Source: Lycium barbarum
Taxonomy: Eukaryota; Streptophyta; Magnoliopsida; Solanales; Solanaceae
NCBI RefSeq assembly: GCF_019175385.1
Contig: NC_083348.1
Location: forward strand, 4,727,001 to 4,791,000
Direction of reading: 5' to 3'
DNA length: 64,000 bases
A program made the translations under genes and the position numbers. The notes under the pieces were generated by a model, which saw only the letters and a list, made by a program, of their open reading frames with translations, was not told the origin of the DNA and did not search any database. How positions within the stretch are numbered: position 1 is the stretch's first letter; every line of letters begins with the position of its first letter. Of this stretch, positions 36,801-45,539 are shown piece by piece.

Positions 36801-39718
36801 GACCAAATAAAGTTCGTTACTTTAAACTTTTTTCAAGTAATAATCCGGTTTTAATGCATATTAGTCCTTGTTGCTTAAAGAGTGACCAAATAAAGTTTGT
36901 TACTTTAAACTTAGGTTAATGCTCCATCATGCCATGACTGTTCCACTCTACGTGCTTGGTGGGAGGAAGATGAAGAGAGAAGGCACCGCTTTTTTCAAGC
37001 AGTAATGGGATCTGATGAGTTGCCACCTGATCAATGTACTCCTGAAATTGTGCACTTTGTCTTGCGGCAGCATGTTGAAGCTCCATCAATGTGGTCAATC
37101 TTTCCGCTCCAGGTGCTTAATTGATATAAAGATCCTGCTCTTTTTGTTGCATGTACTTAAATTCTTAAGTAGTAGTCTTTGCTAAATTTATTTGCTCCAT
37201 GTGTGCCTCGAAGCTTCATAGTTCTGAGCCACTGACCATGGTGATTACTGGGTTCTATGTCCTTCCAATAACCTCTTAATTCCTTATAAAGGCATTAGCT
37301 CGCTAGCTTCCAAAGGATAATGCTTTTTGTGCAAAGTGCAAGAAAAAGTCAGAATTCCATTTCTTGGGGAGCCTTTTAGGTAAATCTCAAACAACCAAAT
37401 TCAATTTGAAAAGGATTGCTATGCAAAGATCTTAATAATTACTTATCCCCTCCCACTACTCCCAAACGAAAAAAATTCCCCTCCCACTACTCCCAAACGA
37501 AAAAAATCCGAAACGAATCCTTTTGATGATTATTCACCATATTGACATTGTGATTTTTTAGCTCTATCAAAGAGATTGTGGTTTTGTATCTCGGAACAGA
37601 TGTTTTGTACAGTAAGGAGAAATATGGATTCTGTAGCTTTGTGGAAATGGTTGATTAATTATGTTTTGTCTACTAGTGTCCAAATAATTGGACTTTGTAC
37701 TTATTCAGGGGCACATGAAAATTTATTAGCACTATTGTTCAGTCAGGCCTACTAAACCAACTTCATGACTTATGCCATTAATGAGCATCCCTTTTGTTTT
37801 ACTCTGGTGCAGTCATGAGAAAAAATAGGTGGTTGTTTGTCATGGTATCATTTATTGTGAAGCATGTGATCTTGAGATTGTGCTTTCTACAATATGCAAT
37901 TTCTTCTATGATTCCAGTAAGCTGCCCAGTGAGATTAATATCTCAATGCTCATCTAGTGTTCAGTATCTTCTTCCAGTATTTTCTTCCACGGCACTGACA
38001 ACTTTGCTACATAATAAACAGGATTTGCTAGCACTCAAAGAAGATTATACAACGCGGCCTGCAATTGAAGAGACTATCAATGATCCAACAAACCCAAAAC
38101 ATTACTGGCGATACCGTATGTGAATTCGTCCTCTTCATTGTCTCTCTATCCCTTATTCCCCCCTCTCAAAAAGAAAAAGAAACATAAGAGGAAACTTTTA
38201 ATTTCTTGTATATCTGTCGTTTGATCAAAACAAAAGTTTTATCAGGTCGTTCAATTCAAATACACAGAAAAAAGTGCTGGGTTTTGCAACATGTTCCTGA
38301 GAAAAGTTCTGCCTCATCCTTGACATTACTAGATCCTTTGTCCGTACAGCCGGATCAATTTTAACTCGTTTATGTTTTTCGAAATGTTTATGTGAGAAGA
38401 GAAAGTATGGACTTTCTATTAAATCCACTTTCATAGTAATAGTAGCTACTCGTTCAAATTTAGTTTGACTAGCACAATTAGGACATGTATTGTTTGCACC
38501 TGGACTAAATCCTTGCAAATACTGTTCTACAAAGAGAAGGCCTCATAACTAGACTCCAGACGTTGTGTATCCATACTTTTTTCTTTTTCGAATTTTTTTT
38601 CTTGACCATCTACCCAAAGTTATTTCTTGTTATATGCATTTATAATCCACATTGTTATTTTGACTTTTGAGTCGAACAATTGAAAGAATGCCTAAAAACT
38701 TATTTTCTCCAAGTAATTACTAGTAAAATTCTAGGTTGTCAAAATCACAATCTGGATCATAGGACTGGTTGATCTTAGGATCCTAGTTCATGAAAGATTT
38801 GGATTGCTGCTAGGATTGGAAAAGGTATGCTCAAAGTAGGGTCATAATAAAATTGCAGAGGAACTAATAGAATTTCATAGGATCATACTGTATCATAAGT
38901 AGGATTATAGGATCCTGATGAAACTTTTCTCTCTTCCAATTTTGAGTTCTCTTCTTTTTAAAATATGTTTTAATGCATTTATAAGAAAAAAAGGAAGGTT
39001 TTGAATGCATATAGCTACATTTACATTTTTAATTATCTTTTGAAGTCAATTATTCGTGTGATCGGTAGTATACACCTTGTGAATGGTGATCTGTTTCCGT
39101 GGCTGCATTATCATACTTGGACTACACTTAACGTTTAAGTCAAAAATTGACTGAGTCTAAGTTGTTCAAGTATAAATTGCATACTCCCTCTGAGGGAATT
39201 TGTTGAGAATTTGAGAGAAGTTAAAGGGTCTAAAGTCGTTTTATAAAAGTCTTCCCATGTTTATTAAACTTTGTGTCAAGTCAAATCATTTCTTATCTAT
39301 TCATGCACCAAGTTGTACTGTGTTTGTTTGAGTTGGACTTCTTCTACTCTATACAAGAGAAGAACTGGATAGTCTGCCAGCCTTGATGATTTTGTCTACA
39401 CTTGAGTGGTCGGGCTCTGTTTTGCTTCATGCTGATGATTGTAGAACTGTCTTCTTTTTTCCGTCTTGTTCTTACTCTTCTTTGCACTCAGGTGTACATG
39501 TGACGATGGAGTCCTTGCTTGATGATAAGGATCTCACCAAAGCAATAAAGGATCTTGTCCGCGGGAGTGGAAGATTTTACCCTCGGAAGGATCTGGAATC
39601 AGGTCAGGCAAATGGTGGAGAATCAGCAAAGCCGCAGCTAGGGAGTGAACTCCCTTCACTAACACAGACAAATGGACTCTCCAAGAAAGAAGGTGTGGTA
39701 TTTGAAGGTGCTTTCTGA
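15872..39718 (+). CDS. DPE2: 4-alpha-glucanotransferase DPE2 (disproportionating enzyme 2), 22 coding exons
   Basis: Cytosolic enzyme that moves a glucosyl unit from maltose to a soluble heteroglycan acceptor during night-time starch breakdown and releases glucose. Twenty-two exons join in frame to 970 residues (known plant DPE2 proteins are about 950). Two tandem CBM20 starch-binding domains lie near residues 13-118 and 158-260. The GH77 catalytic part starts near 263 (MPWRGAGVAVPMFSVRSEAD). By comparison with GH77 enzymes, D559 in YRIDH is the nucleophile, E754 in ACGEDLG the acid/base and D806 in APSCHD the third acidic residue, and all are present. No transit peptide is seen, which fits a cytosolic enzyme. 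The ATG at 15872 starts MVNLGLISGDKPL; no better start lies upstream in frame. No stop or frameshift was found in any exon. Introns are swollen by insertions, especially introns 1, 2 and 14. Identity is confident; exact ends of a few exons are by eye. Confidence 0.95.
16416..16596 (-). mobile_element. Solanaceae-type tRNA-derived SINE in DPE2 intron 1
   Basis: On the minus strand it starts GAAGCGGAGCCTTGGAGCAA and has a tRNA-like B box (GGTCACGGGTTCGAGCC). It ends in CCCCGGACCCTGC...GTGCACCGGGCTGCC, the layout of common Solanaceae SINEs. An 18-bp direct repeat with one mismatch (AATCAGAAGRTGACAGAA) flanks it at 16398-16415 and 16597-16614. Confidence 0.9.
17774..17892 (+). mobile_element. 3' part of a TS-type SINE in DPE2 intron 1
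   Basis: Reads AGCCGAGGGTCTTTCGGAAA, GTAAGGTCTGCGTACACTTA and CCCCAGACC, then GGGTATGTTGTTGTTGTT. The TTG-repeat tail and GGTCTGCGTACAC core are characteristic of the TS SINE family of Solanaceae. The tRNA-like head is missing (5' truncated). Confidence 0.85.
18230..19790 (-). mobile_element. Degenerate L1-type LINE fragment in DPE2 intron 1
   Basis: Minus-strand pieces match the end of a plant LINE ORF2. The C-terminal zinc-binding RT region is seen as ALMWIVWRERNRRAF (18433-18666). The region DGRRV-FWGHSWCRDNTLKVS appears as RRVNFGGHSWCRDNTLKVSF (19051-19236). An RT tail related to the usual YLGLPLG...KRLA-W segment lies at 19552-19790. Many frameshifts. The 3' end is probably near 18230; no clear target duplication was found. 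Confidence 0.65.
18778..18903. repeat. Imperfect inverted repeat, 52-54-bp arms with a 20-bp loop
   Basis: 18778-18831 and 18852-18903 are inverted copies. Both hold GGGATCC, the block AGAAGTGTGGAAAGAC and the block CTCTTCTCTATCAAAAGTTT, with only a few mismatches. It lies inside the LINE remnant of DPE2 intron 1. As RNA it would form a long hairpin in the pre-mRNA. Confidence 0.8.
20295..20884 (-). mobile_element. 5'-truncated LINE in DPE2 intron 2
   Basis: A minus-strand frame of 131 residues (20462-20857) carries the zinc-binding reverse-transcriptase tail of plant LINEs: CVFCGLEDEVFEHLLFDCHI and MMVYLIWRDRNMLRF. The 3' poly-A tail shows as a T run at 20296-20313. A perfect 12-bp duplication TTGGAATGTGCT flanks it (20283-20294 and 20885-20896). 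Exon 3 of DPE2 starts only 24 bp beyond the right copy. Confidence 0.9.
21228..21332 (+). other. DPE2: U12-type AT-AC intron of DPE2 (intron 4)
   Basis: The intron starts ATATCCTTTT, the exact minor-spliceosome 5' site. It ends in TTCCTTAATGCTTTAAAC, a U12 branch-site motif (TTCCTTAAT) followed closely by a terminal AC. With this intron the joint reads P-L-K-Y-K-Y-C-K-Y-G, which matches the conserved K-Y-x-Y-C of plant DPE2. The only nearby GT donor would give K-Y-P-F-Y-C. The intron is 105 bp long. Confidence 0.9.
21841..22094. repeat. 127-bp tandem duplication in DPE2 intron 6
   Basis: ATAGTGAATTGATGACAAAA begins both copies (21841 and 21968). The copies are almost identical, differing at CTAACAAGCC against CTAACTAGCC, so the duplication is probably recent. 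Confidence 0.9.
22282..22377. repeat. 48-bp tandem duplication in DPE2 intron 6
   Basis: TGTATGATGTTTGAGTGTGG through TATATACTTAA is repeated at once (22282-22329 and 22330-22377) without change. Confidence 0.9.
27101..27471 (-). pseudogene. Copia RNase H domain, tandemly duplicated
   Basis: Two adjacent minus-strand frames both read LLWLQKLLEELRFSKKGKLS, MYC-NKDAINIAQNPVQHDR and TKHI (27101-27283 and 27280-27471). This is the Copia RNase H catalytic region. The copies are about 95% alike by eye, so a 180-bp segment was duplicated in place. Confidence 0.8.
27656..29543 (-). mobile_element. Two 5'-truncated LINEs of one family inserted at one site in the Copia element
   Basis: The outer duplication CAACCTCCGATATCT is perfect (27641-27655 and 29544-29558). 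An inner copy TCCGATATCT at 29044-29053 followed by a T run marks the junction between two minus-strand LINEs, 27656-29043 and 29054-29543. Both start GAAACTGGTAA-TTTGTATTCC, so they share the same 3' end. The larger carries an open frame of 411 residues (27757-28992). This is the RT tail (MINAVLDSLPTYVMSLFPIP) plus the zinc-binding zf-RVT region (CFTWLVTRKACLTHEVLQKR, CYFCNETAETNSHLFLHC). Within the family this is only the C-terminal third of ORF2. Confidence 0.9.
29560..30590 (-). pseudogene. Copia reverse transcriptase, broken
   Basis: The minus-strand frame at 29753-29977 reads YYGLKQSPRNRFDRFSKAMI, then HTLFIRHQKDKLTLLSVYVD-DIVMIGDDP, with the catalytic YVDD. Further RT segments run up to about 30590 in other frames with stops. 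It is separated from RNase H by the LINE pair. Confidence 0.8.
30597..32257 (-). pseudogene. Copia integrase and protease, broken
   Basis: Integrase fragments lie at 30597-30941 (FVHTRNSGKIDYRALKCVFI, GYSPTHR) and 31341-31574 (DACEYAKHTINLLPL). Protease lies near 32080 as LNSWIVDFGANRHI, where the usual catalytic D-S-G reads D-F-G. A run of 21 G interrupts the region at 31671-31691. Confidence 0.75.
32286..33600 (-). pseudogene. Copia gag, broken
   Basis: The minus strand shows a zinc-knuckle region YHYYGKPRHTKETCWKLHG, where the first cysteines of the C-x2-C-x4-H-x4-C knuckle read Tyr. Upstream come FLASLNQEYDLARVQVLG and TITYYYSKLSGLWPEIHYYQ, typical of plant Copia gag. Frames change several times. 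Confidence 0.75.
36751..36914. repeat. 83-bp tandem duplication at the 3' end of DPE2 intron 19
   Basis: CAAGTAATAATCCGGTTTTA starts both copies (36751 and 36834). The second copy runs into the splice acceptor of exon 20 (ACTTTAAACTTAG/GTT), while the first copy ends ACTTTAAACTTTTTT. The acceptor context therefore derives from the duplicated unit. Confidence 0.85.
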
Positions 39719-41812
39719 CTTTTAGGTGTTCATGTCAAAGCTGAAGCAAACAAATCCTCCGTGACCCTATCCCTATCCCTACAAACTACCTTGTTCGCCA
39801 TGCAGTTCAATAGCTTATCATGCTTCATAATTAAACAGGGTTTGAAGCCATATTTCATTATAGAAATACAAGAATCATTGTATGGTACTCTTTCAATTCT
39901 CTTCAGTGTCTAAATTTGGCAAAAAATCAGGCCTTGCTTAATAGGACTTACTCCCATTGCTATCCTAGTTATAGATTTTAGTGTCTTCCAGGAAAAACCC
40001 ACTCTTGCAGAGTTCCCTTTCCCGGGAGTGGGTAATTGTTGATGATAAAATGAGGTAAAGTCGTTGTATTAGTATAGATCTCTAGACGCCGTATGTAGTT
40101 GTGATATTATGATGATGGAAGGTGTTACAAGTAAATAAGGTACACCTAAATAGATCTGAAATCTATTGTATCAATGAAAGATTTGACTTAGAAAGGAACA
40201 AAATGAGCTGATGATCAACATGGGCTATTACAACTAGACTAGATAGGATTAAGACTCAGTTGTTACATAGGTCCAAGACTGTCAGTAAACATTTACGTGG
40301 TTGAATATTTGTATAGGGTACTTGTAACTTACATTAAACGACAAATTGTTTAGCATTAGATTTGGATGATTCATGTACCAAATCTAAGATATAGGTATAG
40401 ATGATTGATTGATTGATGGGTAACTACTGGTGATAGTTCTTAAAAGATGGCCGAAACAATAAAATGAACAAATACTTCCTTGTAACCATCGTTCTTTTTA
40501 GTTCTCTCTTGGATGTCTGTTAATTGATACCAAAATATGTGGCGAAATGTTATGAGAAATACAAACTTCGAAATGAAATTCCTTAATGAGTTCTTCACCA
40601 ACTATCAAGCAACGAGTGCCATTTGGCAAAATTCCAGTTAAACCAGCAATTACAAGAAAAGAAAGAAGGTGGTGGAGATCAGAGCTTACATAAGTTCTGG
40701 ATTAGGAGATTCATTCTACTAAAAGGAAGGTGTTAGACATCTCAATTGTAAGCGTGATGGATTTGTAATTGTGTAGTGGTATTAACCGCTAACTTGAACA
40801 GTAGAACTTGCATCATGCTATGGCAATTGAATGTCAATGTGCGAGGCCTTAAAACTCAAATTGAAAGTCATAAATTGGTTTCAGGCTAAAGAACCTCTGA
40901 GACTGCTCCTACAAGCTGTGATGTCGCTAGGAATTTCGTTAAGAATGTTCAAATTTTAAAGAAGTCTTATTTTTTTTAATGATTAATGGGTGTACTAAAA
41001 CTTCTAAATAAAACTACGCAAAATTTTACTCAATAATAAAAACGCTTGTTATAGAACTACGTACAATTTTATAAATCATAACTCTACCTAAAAAGACAAT
41101 AAAATAAATTCTACTAATAATAGTAAGCGTAGAACCAAAGGAAATAGAGAGTCGAGAGAGTTTGGAATCTGTAGAGATCTTTTTACTAAAGAAATTTTTG
41201 TAGAGCTTGACTTTTTATTATAAGATTCTTTTAACAAATTTCAATTAGAACTTACTTTTAAGATTAGATATTTTAACAAATTTTAAGTTTTGAGAGTTAT
41301 TTATTAGGAAATTTTAGATTAAAAAGGGGAGTCAAATAAACCAATATGTGGTCTCTGTTTAGTTTTGGAAAACAAAATGAGCATATAGAAATGATAACCA
41401 CATGGATTGGAATATTTGGAACCCACGAATTCCACCTCACGTTGAACATCCTTCCCAGGGGCTGCCCTTAGCTATCTATTTTGAACCTCGTCGAATATTA
41501 ATTTGTATGAATATCAGTTATATGCAAGCTTATTTATTTTCATGTATATGCATGAGCAGGATGTATCTAAATATTAAATAACAAAATGAAGAAAAGAAAT
41601 ATTGCGACGAATGTGCCATGTACAATTTTATTTGCTAAATGAGTAGAAAGATATTCAAAACGATTAGTGACAAAATACCCATCACGATATAATTCAAGCA
41701 ACAAAATGAAGGATGAATTCATTAACAAAATTGATGAAAATAGTGACGGAGTTTTTCGTTGCTACACACAACAACGAATATGGTCCATTACTAAGCCGTC
41801 ACTAATCATTGC
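39719..41812. other. DPE2 3' flank, no further gene seen
   Basis: This stretch holds the DPE2 3' UTR, whose end I cannot fix, followed by AT-rich sequence. A short GATT repeat lies near 40403. No coding exon, RNA gene or clear element end is recognised. The last five bases, ATTGC (41808-41812), are the left target duplication of the Tat-like element. Confidence 0.6.
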
Positions 41813-42398
41813 TGTTTAACCTTAAAACAGACAACAATTAAATTTATGCGTGATGCCAAAGATATGTGGCTCAATTCAATTCGAGATGAGATTACAAGAT
41901 AAACGAATAAGTAAATAAAAGGTGCAGATCTGACCAAATATTAATGATGACTGGCCTCAGGTATCGGAACCGAGGTCGAACCCTTTTACTGGGTGTTTAC
42001 CCAATGAATAATGAAGACAATCTTAGAGAATATGAATGAACTCAGATGATTCTATTGCTTTAGTACATGAATTCTCTCTTTCTTTCTGTCGCCGAAAAAA
42101 CCTCCTTCAATGAATGGGGACCTCCTCTTTATATAATAGAGGAGTCCCAACCCTAGTACAATTCTAAGTAAGGAAAAGAAATCTAGTGACAACTATTGCA
42201 GAGATTGATGCCGAAATATCCGGCTGAGGGCATATATTCCAGTCTTCTCCTCATGGTGGTTAACCGCCTCTGTTTTAACGCCTCGTTCCAGATCGAGCTT
42301 GGAGCCTTATCCTCGATAAGCCGGTCGTATACTGCCCGAACATAACCATGACAACGAGAAACCGAGCATGTCCATATCCTCGGTTTTACCCGTATACA
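41813..42398 (-). repeat. 3' LTR of the Tat-like element
   Basis: Left copy of the 586-bp LTR. On the minus strand it runs from TGTATACGGG to GGTTAAACA, and a polypurine tract lies just outside it at about 42399-42425. Confidence 0.9.
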
Positions 42399-43954
42399 GA
42401 TAGTCCTCCCATTTCCCAAGGTGAAATTTTTGACGGCGGGAAATGGACCCAAATAAAGCTGAGCAGCCGCCTTCAACTACTAGGACAAGACCTTCTAGTC
42501 AACATTTTACTCTGCCCGATGCTAGGTCATTATTACATAGCCGCCAAATCCTTTTTGGGAGACCTCCTTGTGTCGTCATTGATTCGCTACAGGACCCCGT
42601 GATTTCCTTTCTATATAAAGCCCATGTACCCTTCTTTTCTCATGCATCTGTGCTTCTTCAAATCTAACTTTGCTTCTCCTAAAAAAACCTTACTGCGATT
42701 CCCGTACTGAACTCGTAGCACTTCCCGGACTTTGAATCTTCTTCCATCAGGGCGTGATCATTCACTGCTAAGGAAAACCTGCCACGAATATGGCTCACGT
42801 TCTATTATTGACTCGAGGTGAAGATCAACATTCGTTCTCGCCGTCAACGGGAGCCGCTAGTTCTGATAAAGAGCTAGAATCTCTCGCTGCCGGTATCCTC
42901 CCGTCGGGATTTAGCTAGACGAACGACTGCAAAATTTCTTACCATTTTGATTCGGTGAATTTCGACTCTTGTATCGATGATGGCACCATTACTGCAGTCA
43001 GGGAAAATTGCAACTTAGGCGCAGATGTTGACGTTCGCCCTGTTGGGAATGGTGTGAAAATAAATCATCATGTTGTCGGCTACTCATTGTCATACACTTA
43101 TCCTCATGGTGGTTAACCGCCTCTGTTTTAATGTCTCGTTCCAGATCGAGCTTGGAGCCTTATCCTCGATAAGTCGGTCGTATACTGCCCGAACATAACC
43201 ATGACAATGGGAAACCGAGCATGTCCATATCCTCGGTTTTACCCGTTTATAGATAGTCCTCCCATTTCCCGAGGTGAAATTTTTGACGGCAGGAAATGGA
43301 CCCAAATAAAGCTGAGCAGCCGCCTTCAACTATCTAGGACAAGACCTTCTAGTCAACATTTTACTCTGCCCGATTCTAGGTCATTATTACTTAGCCGCTA
43401 AATCCTTTTTGGGAGACCTCCTTGTGTCAGAGTCCTTGATTCGCTATAGGACCCTTTGATTTCCTTTCTATATAAAGCCCATGTACCCTTCTTTTCTCAT
43501 GCATCTATGCTTCTTCGAATCTAACTTTGCTTCTTCTAAAAAAACCTTACTGCGATTCCCGTACTGAACTCGCAGCACTCCCGGACTTTGAATCTTCTTC
43601 CATCAGGGCGTGATCATTCACTGCTAAGGAAAACCTGCCACGAATATGGCTCACGTTCTATTATTGACTCGAGGTGAAGATCAGCATTTGTTCTCACCGT
43701 CAATGGGAGCCGCCGGTTCTGATAAAGAGCTAGAATCTCTCGCTGCCGGTATCCTCCCGTCGGGATTTAGCTATACGAACGACTGTAAAATTTCTTACCA
43801 TTTTGATTCGGTGAATAATTTCGAATCCTGTATCAATGATGGCACCATTACCGCAGTCAGGGAAGATTGCAACTTAGGCGCAGATGTTGACGTTCTCCCT
43901 ATTGGGAATGGTGTGAAAATAAATCATCATGTTGTCGGCTACTCATTGTTATAC
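42248..43954. repeat. 853-bp tandem duplication spanning LTR end, promoter and antisense gene start
   Basis: The segment beginning TCCTCATGGTGGTTAACCGC (42248) is repeated from 43101 with an 853-bp offset. Each copy holds about 150 bp of LTR end, the polypurine tract, a TATA box (CTATATAAAG near 42611 and near 43469) and the start of the antisense frame (ATG at 42791 and 43646). The first copy has a TAG where the second has TAT (SYTNDC), and it is cut off by the second copy. Only the second copy keeps a long open frame. Confidence 0.9.
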
Positions 43955-44802
43955 ACTTATCCTTTTGCCATTGGGTTTACTCTCCCTGTTCCTCGAGTGA
44001 TCGAGGACTTTTGTCGTCGGTATCGAATATGTATCGGAGGGATCGCCCCACAGATTTGGAGACTAGTGTACCGTATTGAGAAGTTGGCTAATATAGCCGG
44101 GGTCGCCTTCACCCTTGACTATTTACTTCATATATACATACCTCGGGTAATCCGAGGGGGGATTGTTCATCTGCTTCCCCGAGGAAGTCGAAGCCTGATT
44201 GACCCCGAAGATGATTATGACCGAGGGTGGCTTCATCGGTTTGTGATGATACGCACCGCTCAACTTCACCGTCCATCGTCTACCGATTTTACTGAGGCGT
44301 GGAATCCTTCACCAAATCCGGTTGAACCCGAGCTTGATACGACTATCTTTGAATGGGTGGTTGCCCTTCTCCGAGCTTCTCGTAGCATAGGCCGTTCTTG
44401 GAGGAGAATGGCACCCGAAGGGTGGAAAGGCAAAAGCCACGGTAATTTATTAACTCGACCATTTCGACCCTTATTCCCCTGTATTATGTCTCAACCCAAT
44501 GCACTTGATTTCCAGGGCTTCAGACGAGAAGAGCTTCCAAGGAAAAGACCGAAGCCGAGGATGTTGTTCGGGGAAGAAGAGCACCTGCGCCACCGAGGGC
44601 ACCTGGATGCAGAGAGACTGGAAGCTTCCCAGTTAGACATTCGGGAGTTGGCTCTCGGGTTCGAACCCGTCATATCATGGAGACCCGTCGGGAAATGCCT
44701 TTTGGCGAAACCCCACCGACAATAGTGCTTGATGAAGAAGATTTATCGGAGCCGAATATCCGTGGTTCATCCGTCTCCGGTGCAGGTCGTGGGGATGCCT
44801 AA
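43646..44802 (+). CDS. Antisense gene 1 of the Tat-like element (putative gypsy-type-transposon family)
   Basis: The ATG at 43646 opens MAHVLLLTRGEDQHLFSPSM. The core reads YPFAIGFTLPVPRVIEDFCR, RYRICIGGIAPQIWRLVYRI and TLDYLLHIYIPRVIRGGIVH, the pattern of the plant putative gypsy-type-transposon (Transposase_28-like) proteins. The frame is open to 44725. Splicing at 44441/44442 (CACG/GTAATT) and 44515/44516 (TTCCAG/GG) gives two exons and a longer acidic end at TAA 44800-44802, 360 residues in all. A TATA box lies about 175 bp upstream. It runs opposite to gag-pol, between pol and the 3' LTR, where Tat elements are known to carry antisense ORFs. Function is unknown. The splice model is inferred. 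Confidence 0.65.
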
Positions 44803-45539
44803 TCGGTTAAGGGTATTGCTGTTTTGCTTTCGTTTTTTCAACTTATAGACGTAGTGTAGGGCCTTTCCTGCTTCTTTTTGATGGACCGATGTATCCGAAG
44901 TAGTCGGAATTTTTGTGAAATGGAACAACTATTAATAGAATTTTGCGAATTGGTTCTTATCGGACTTTATTGAGCATTCCATTTGCTTTGTTTGAACCTG
45001 AACTTTTGTATATGTCCTTGTAATATTTGATCAATTGTAATTTATTCTATAGCTCACCAAAATTCAAAATGCTTCGCTACCGGCCGCCATGTTTGAATAT
45101 TTTGTTTTTTTGCACTCGACCGCAATTGGTTCGGGACCGCATCCTTTGTGACCGATATGGCAGCTTTACTTGATCATAATGGTATAGGTGTGAGAGCCCG
45201 ATCTAGAGGGGTGACCCGGTTCCTTCTCGTGTACGCTTCCCATGATTAGATAAGATCACGGTCACATCCGTCACATCATTCTGACATCGGCACGTGTCGA
45301 TACCCGGTTGGATCTGAAGATGGTTACGGAATGTGAACCGTCTCGGCACCACTCTATAAAAGCAAGTTTTTCCTTTCATTTTTCACTTTCTGACTTTTAC
45401 CAAAGAGAATTTTACCTTCGTGTGTTTTGGATACGCTAACCCTCATATCTTCAAATCTTCAGATCTTCATATCTCCTTATCAGTTATTTATCCAATCTTC
45501 AAACCTTCATACAAACCTTTATACCTTCATATTTCTGTA
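44803..45539 (+). promoter_or_regulatory. Spacer and promoter-like region before antisense gene 2
   Basis: The spacer ends in a G-box core CACGTG at 45291-45296, a TATA box CTATAAAAG at 45354-45362 and a pyrimidine-rich leader before the ATG at 45540. These are arranged at normal promoter distances on the plus strand, opposite to the element's own transcription. Confidence 0.55.

Larger units (their letters stand above)
15872..39718 (+). other. DPE2: DPE2 exon map
   Basis: Coding exons: 1 15872-16225; 2 20123-20240; 3 20920-20975; 4 21100-21227; 5 21333-21456; 6 21554-21750; 7 24819-24897; 8 24995-25033; 9 25433-25552; 10 25791-25892; 11 25992-26075; 12 26173-26415; 13 26522-26647; 14 26735-26809; 15 33977-34048; 16 35307-35426; 17 35577-35674; 18 35801-35960; 19 36061-36159; 20 36915-37112; 21 38022-38115; 22 39492-39718 with the TGA at 39716-39718. 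All introns are GT-AG except intron 4 (AT-AC). Phases match at every junction and the sum is 2,913 nt. Introns without a listed element (for example 6, 15 and 21) contain nothing I recognise beyond AT-rich sequence and short duplications. Confidence 0.9.
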
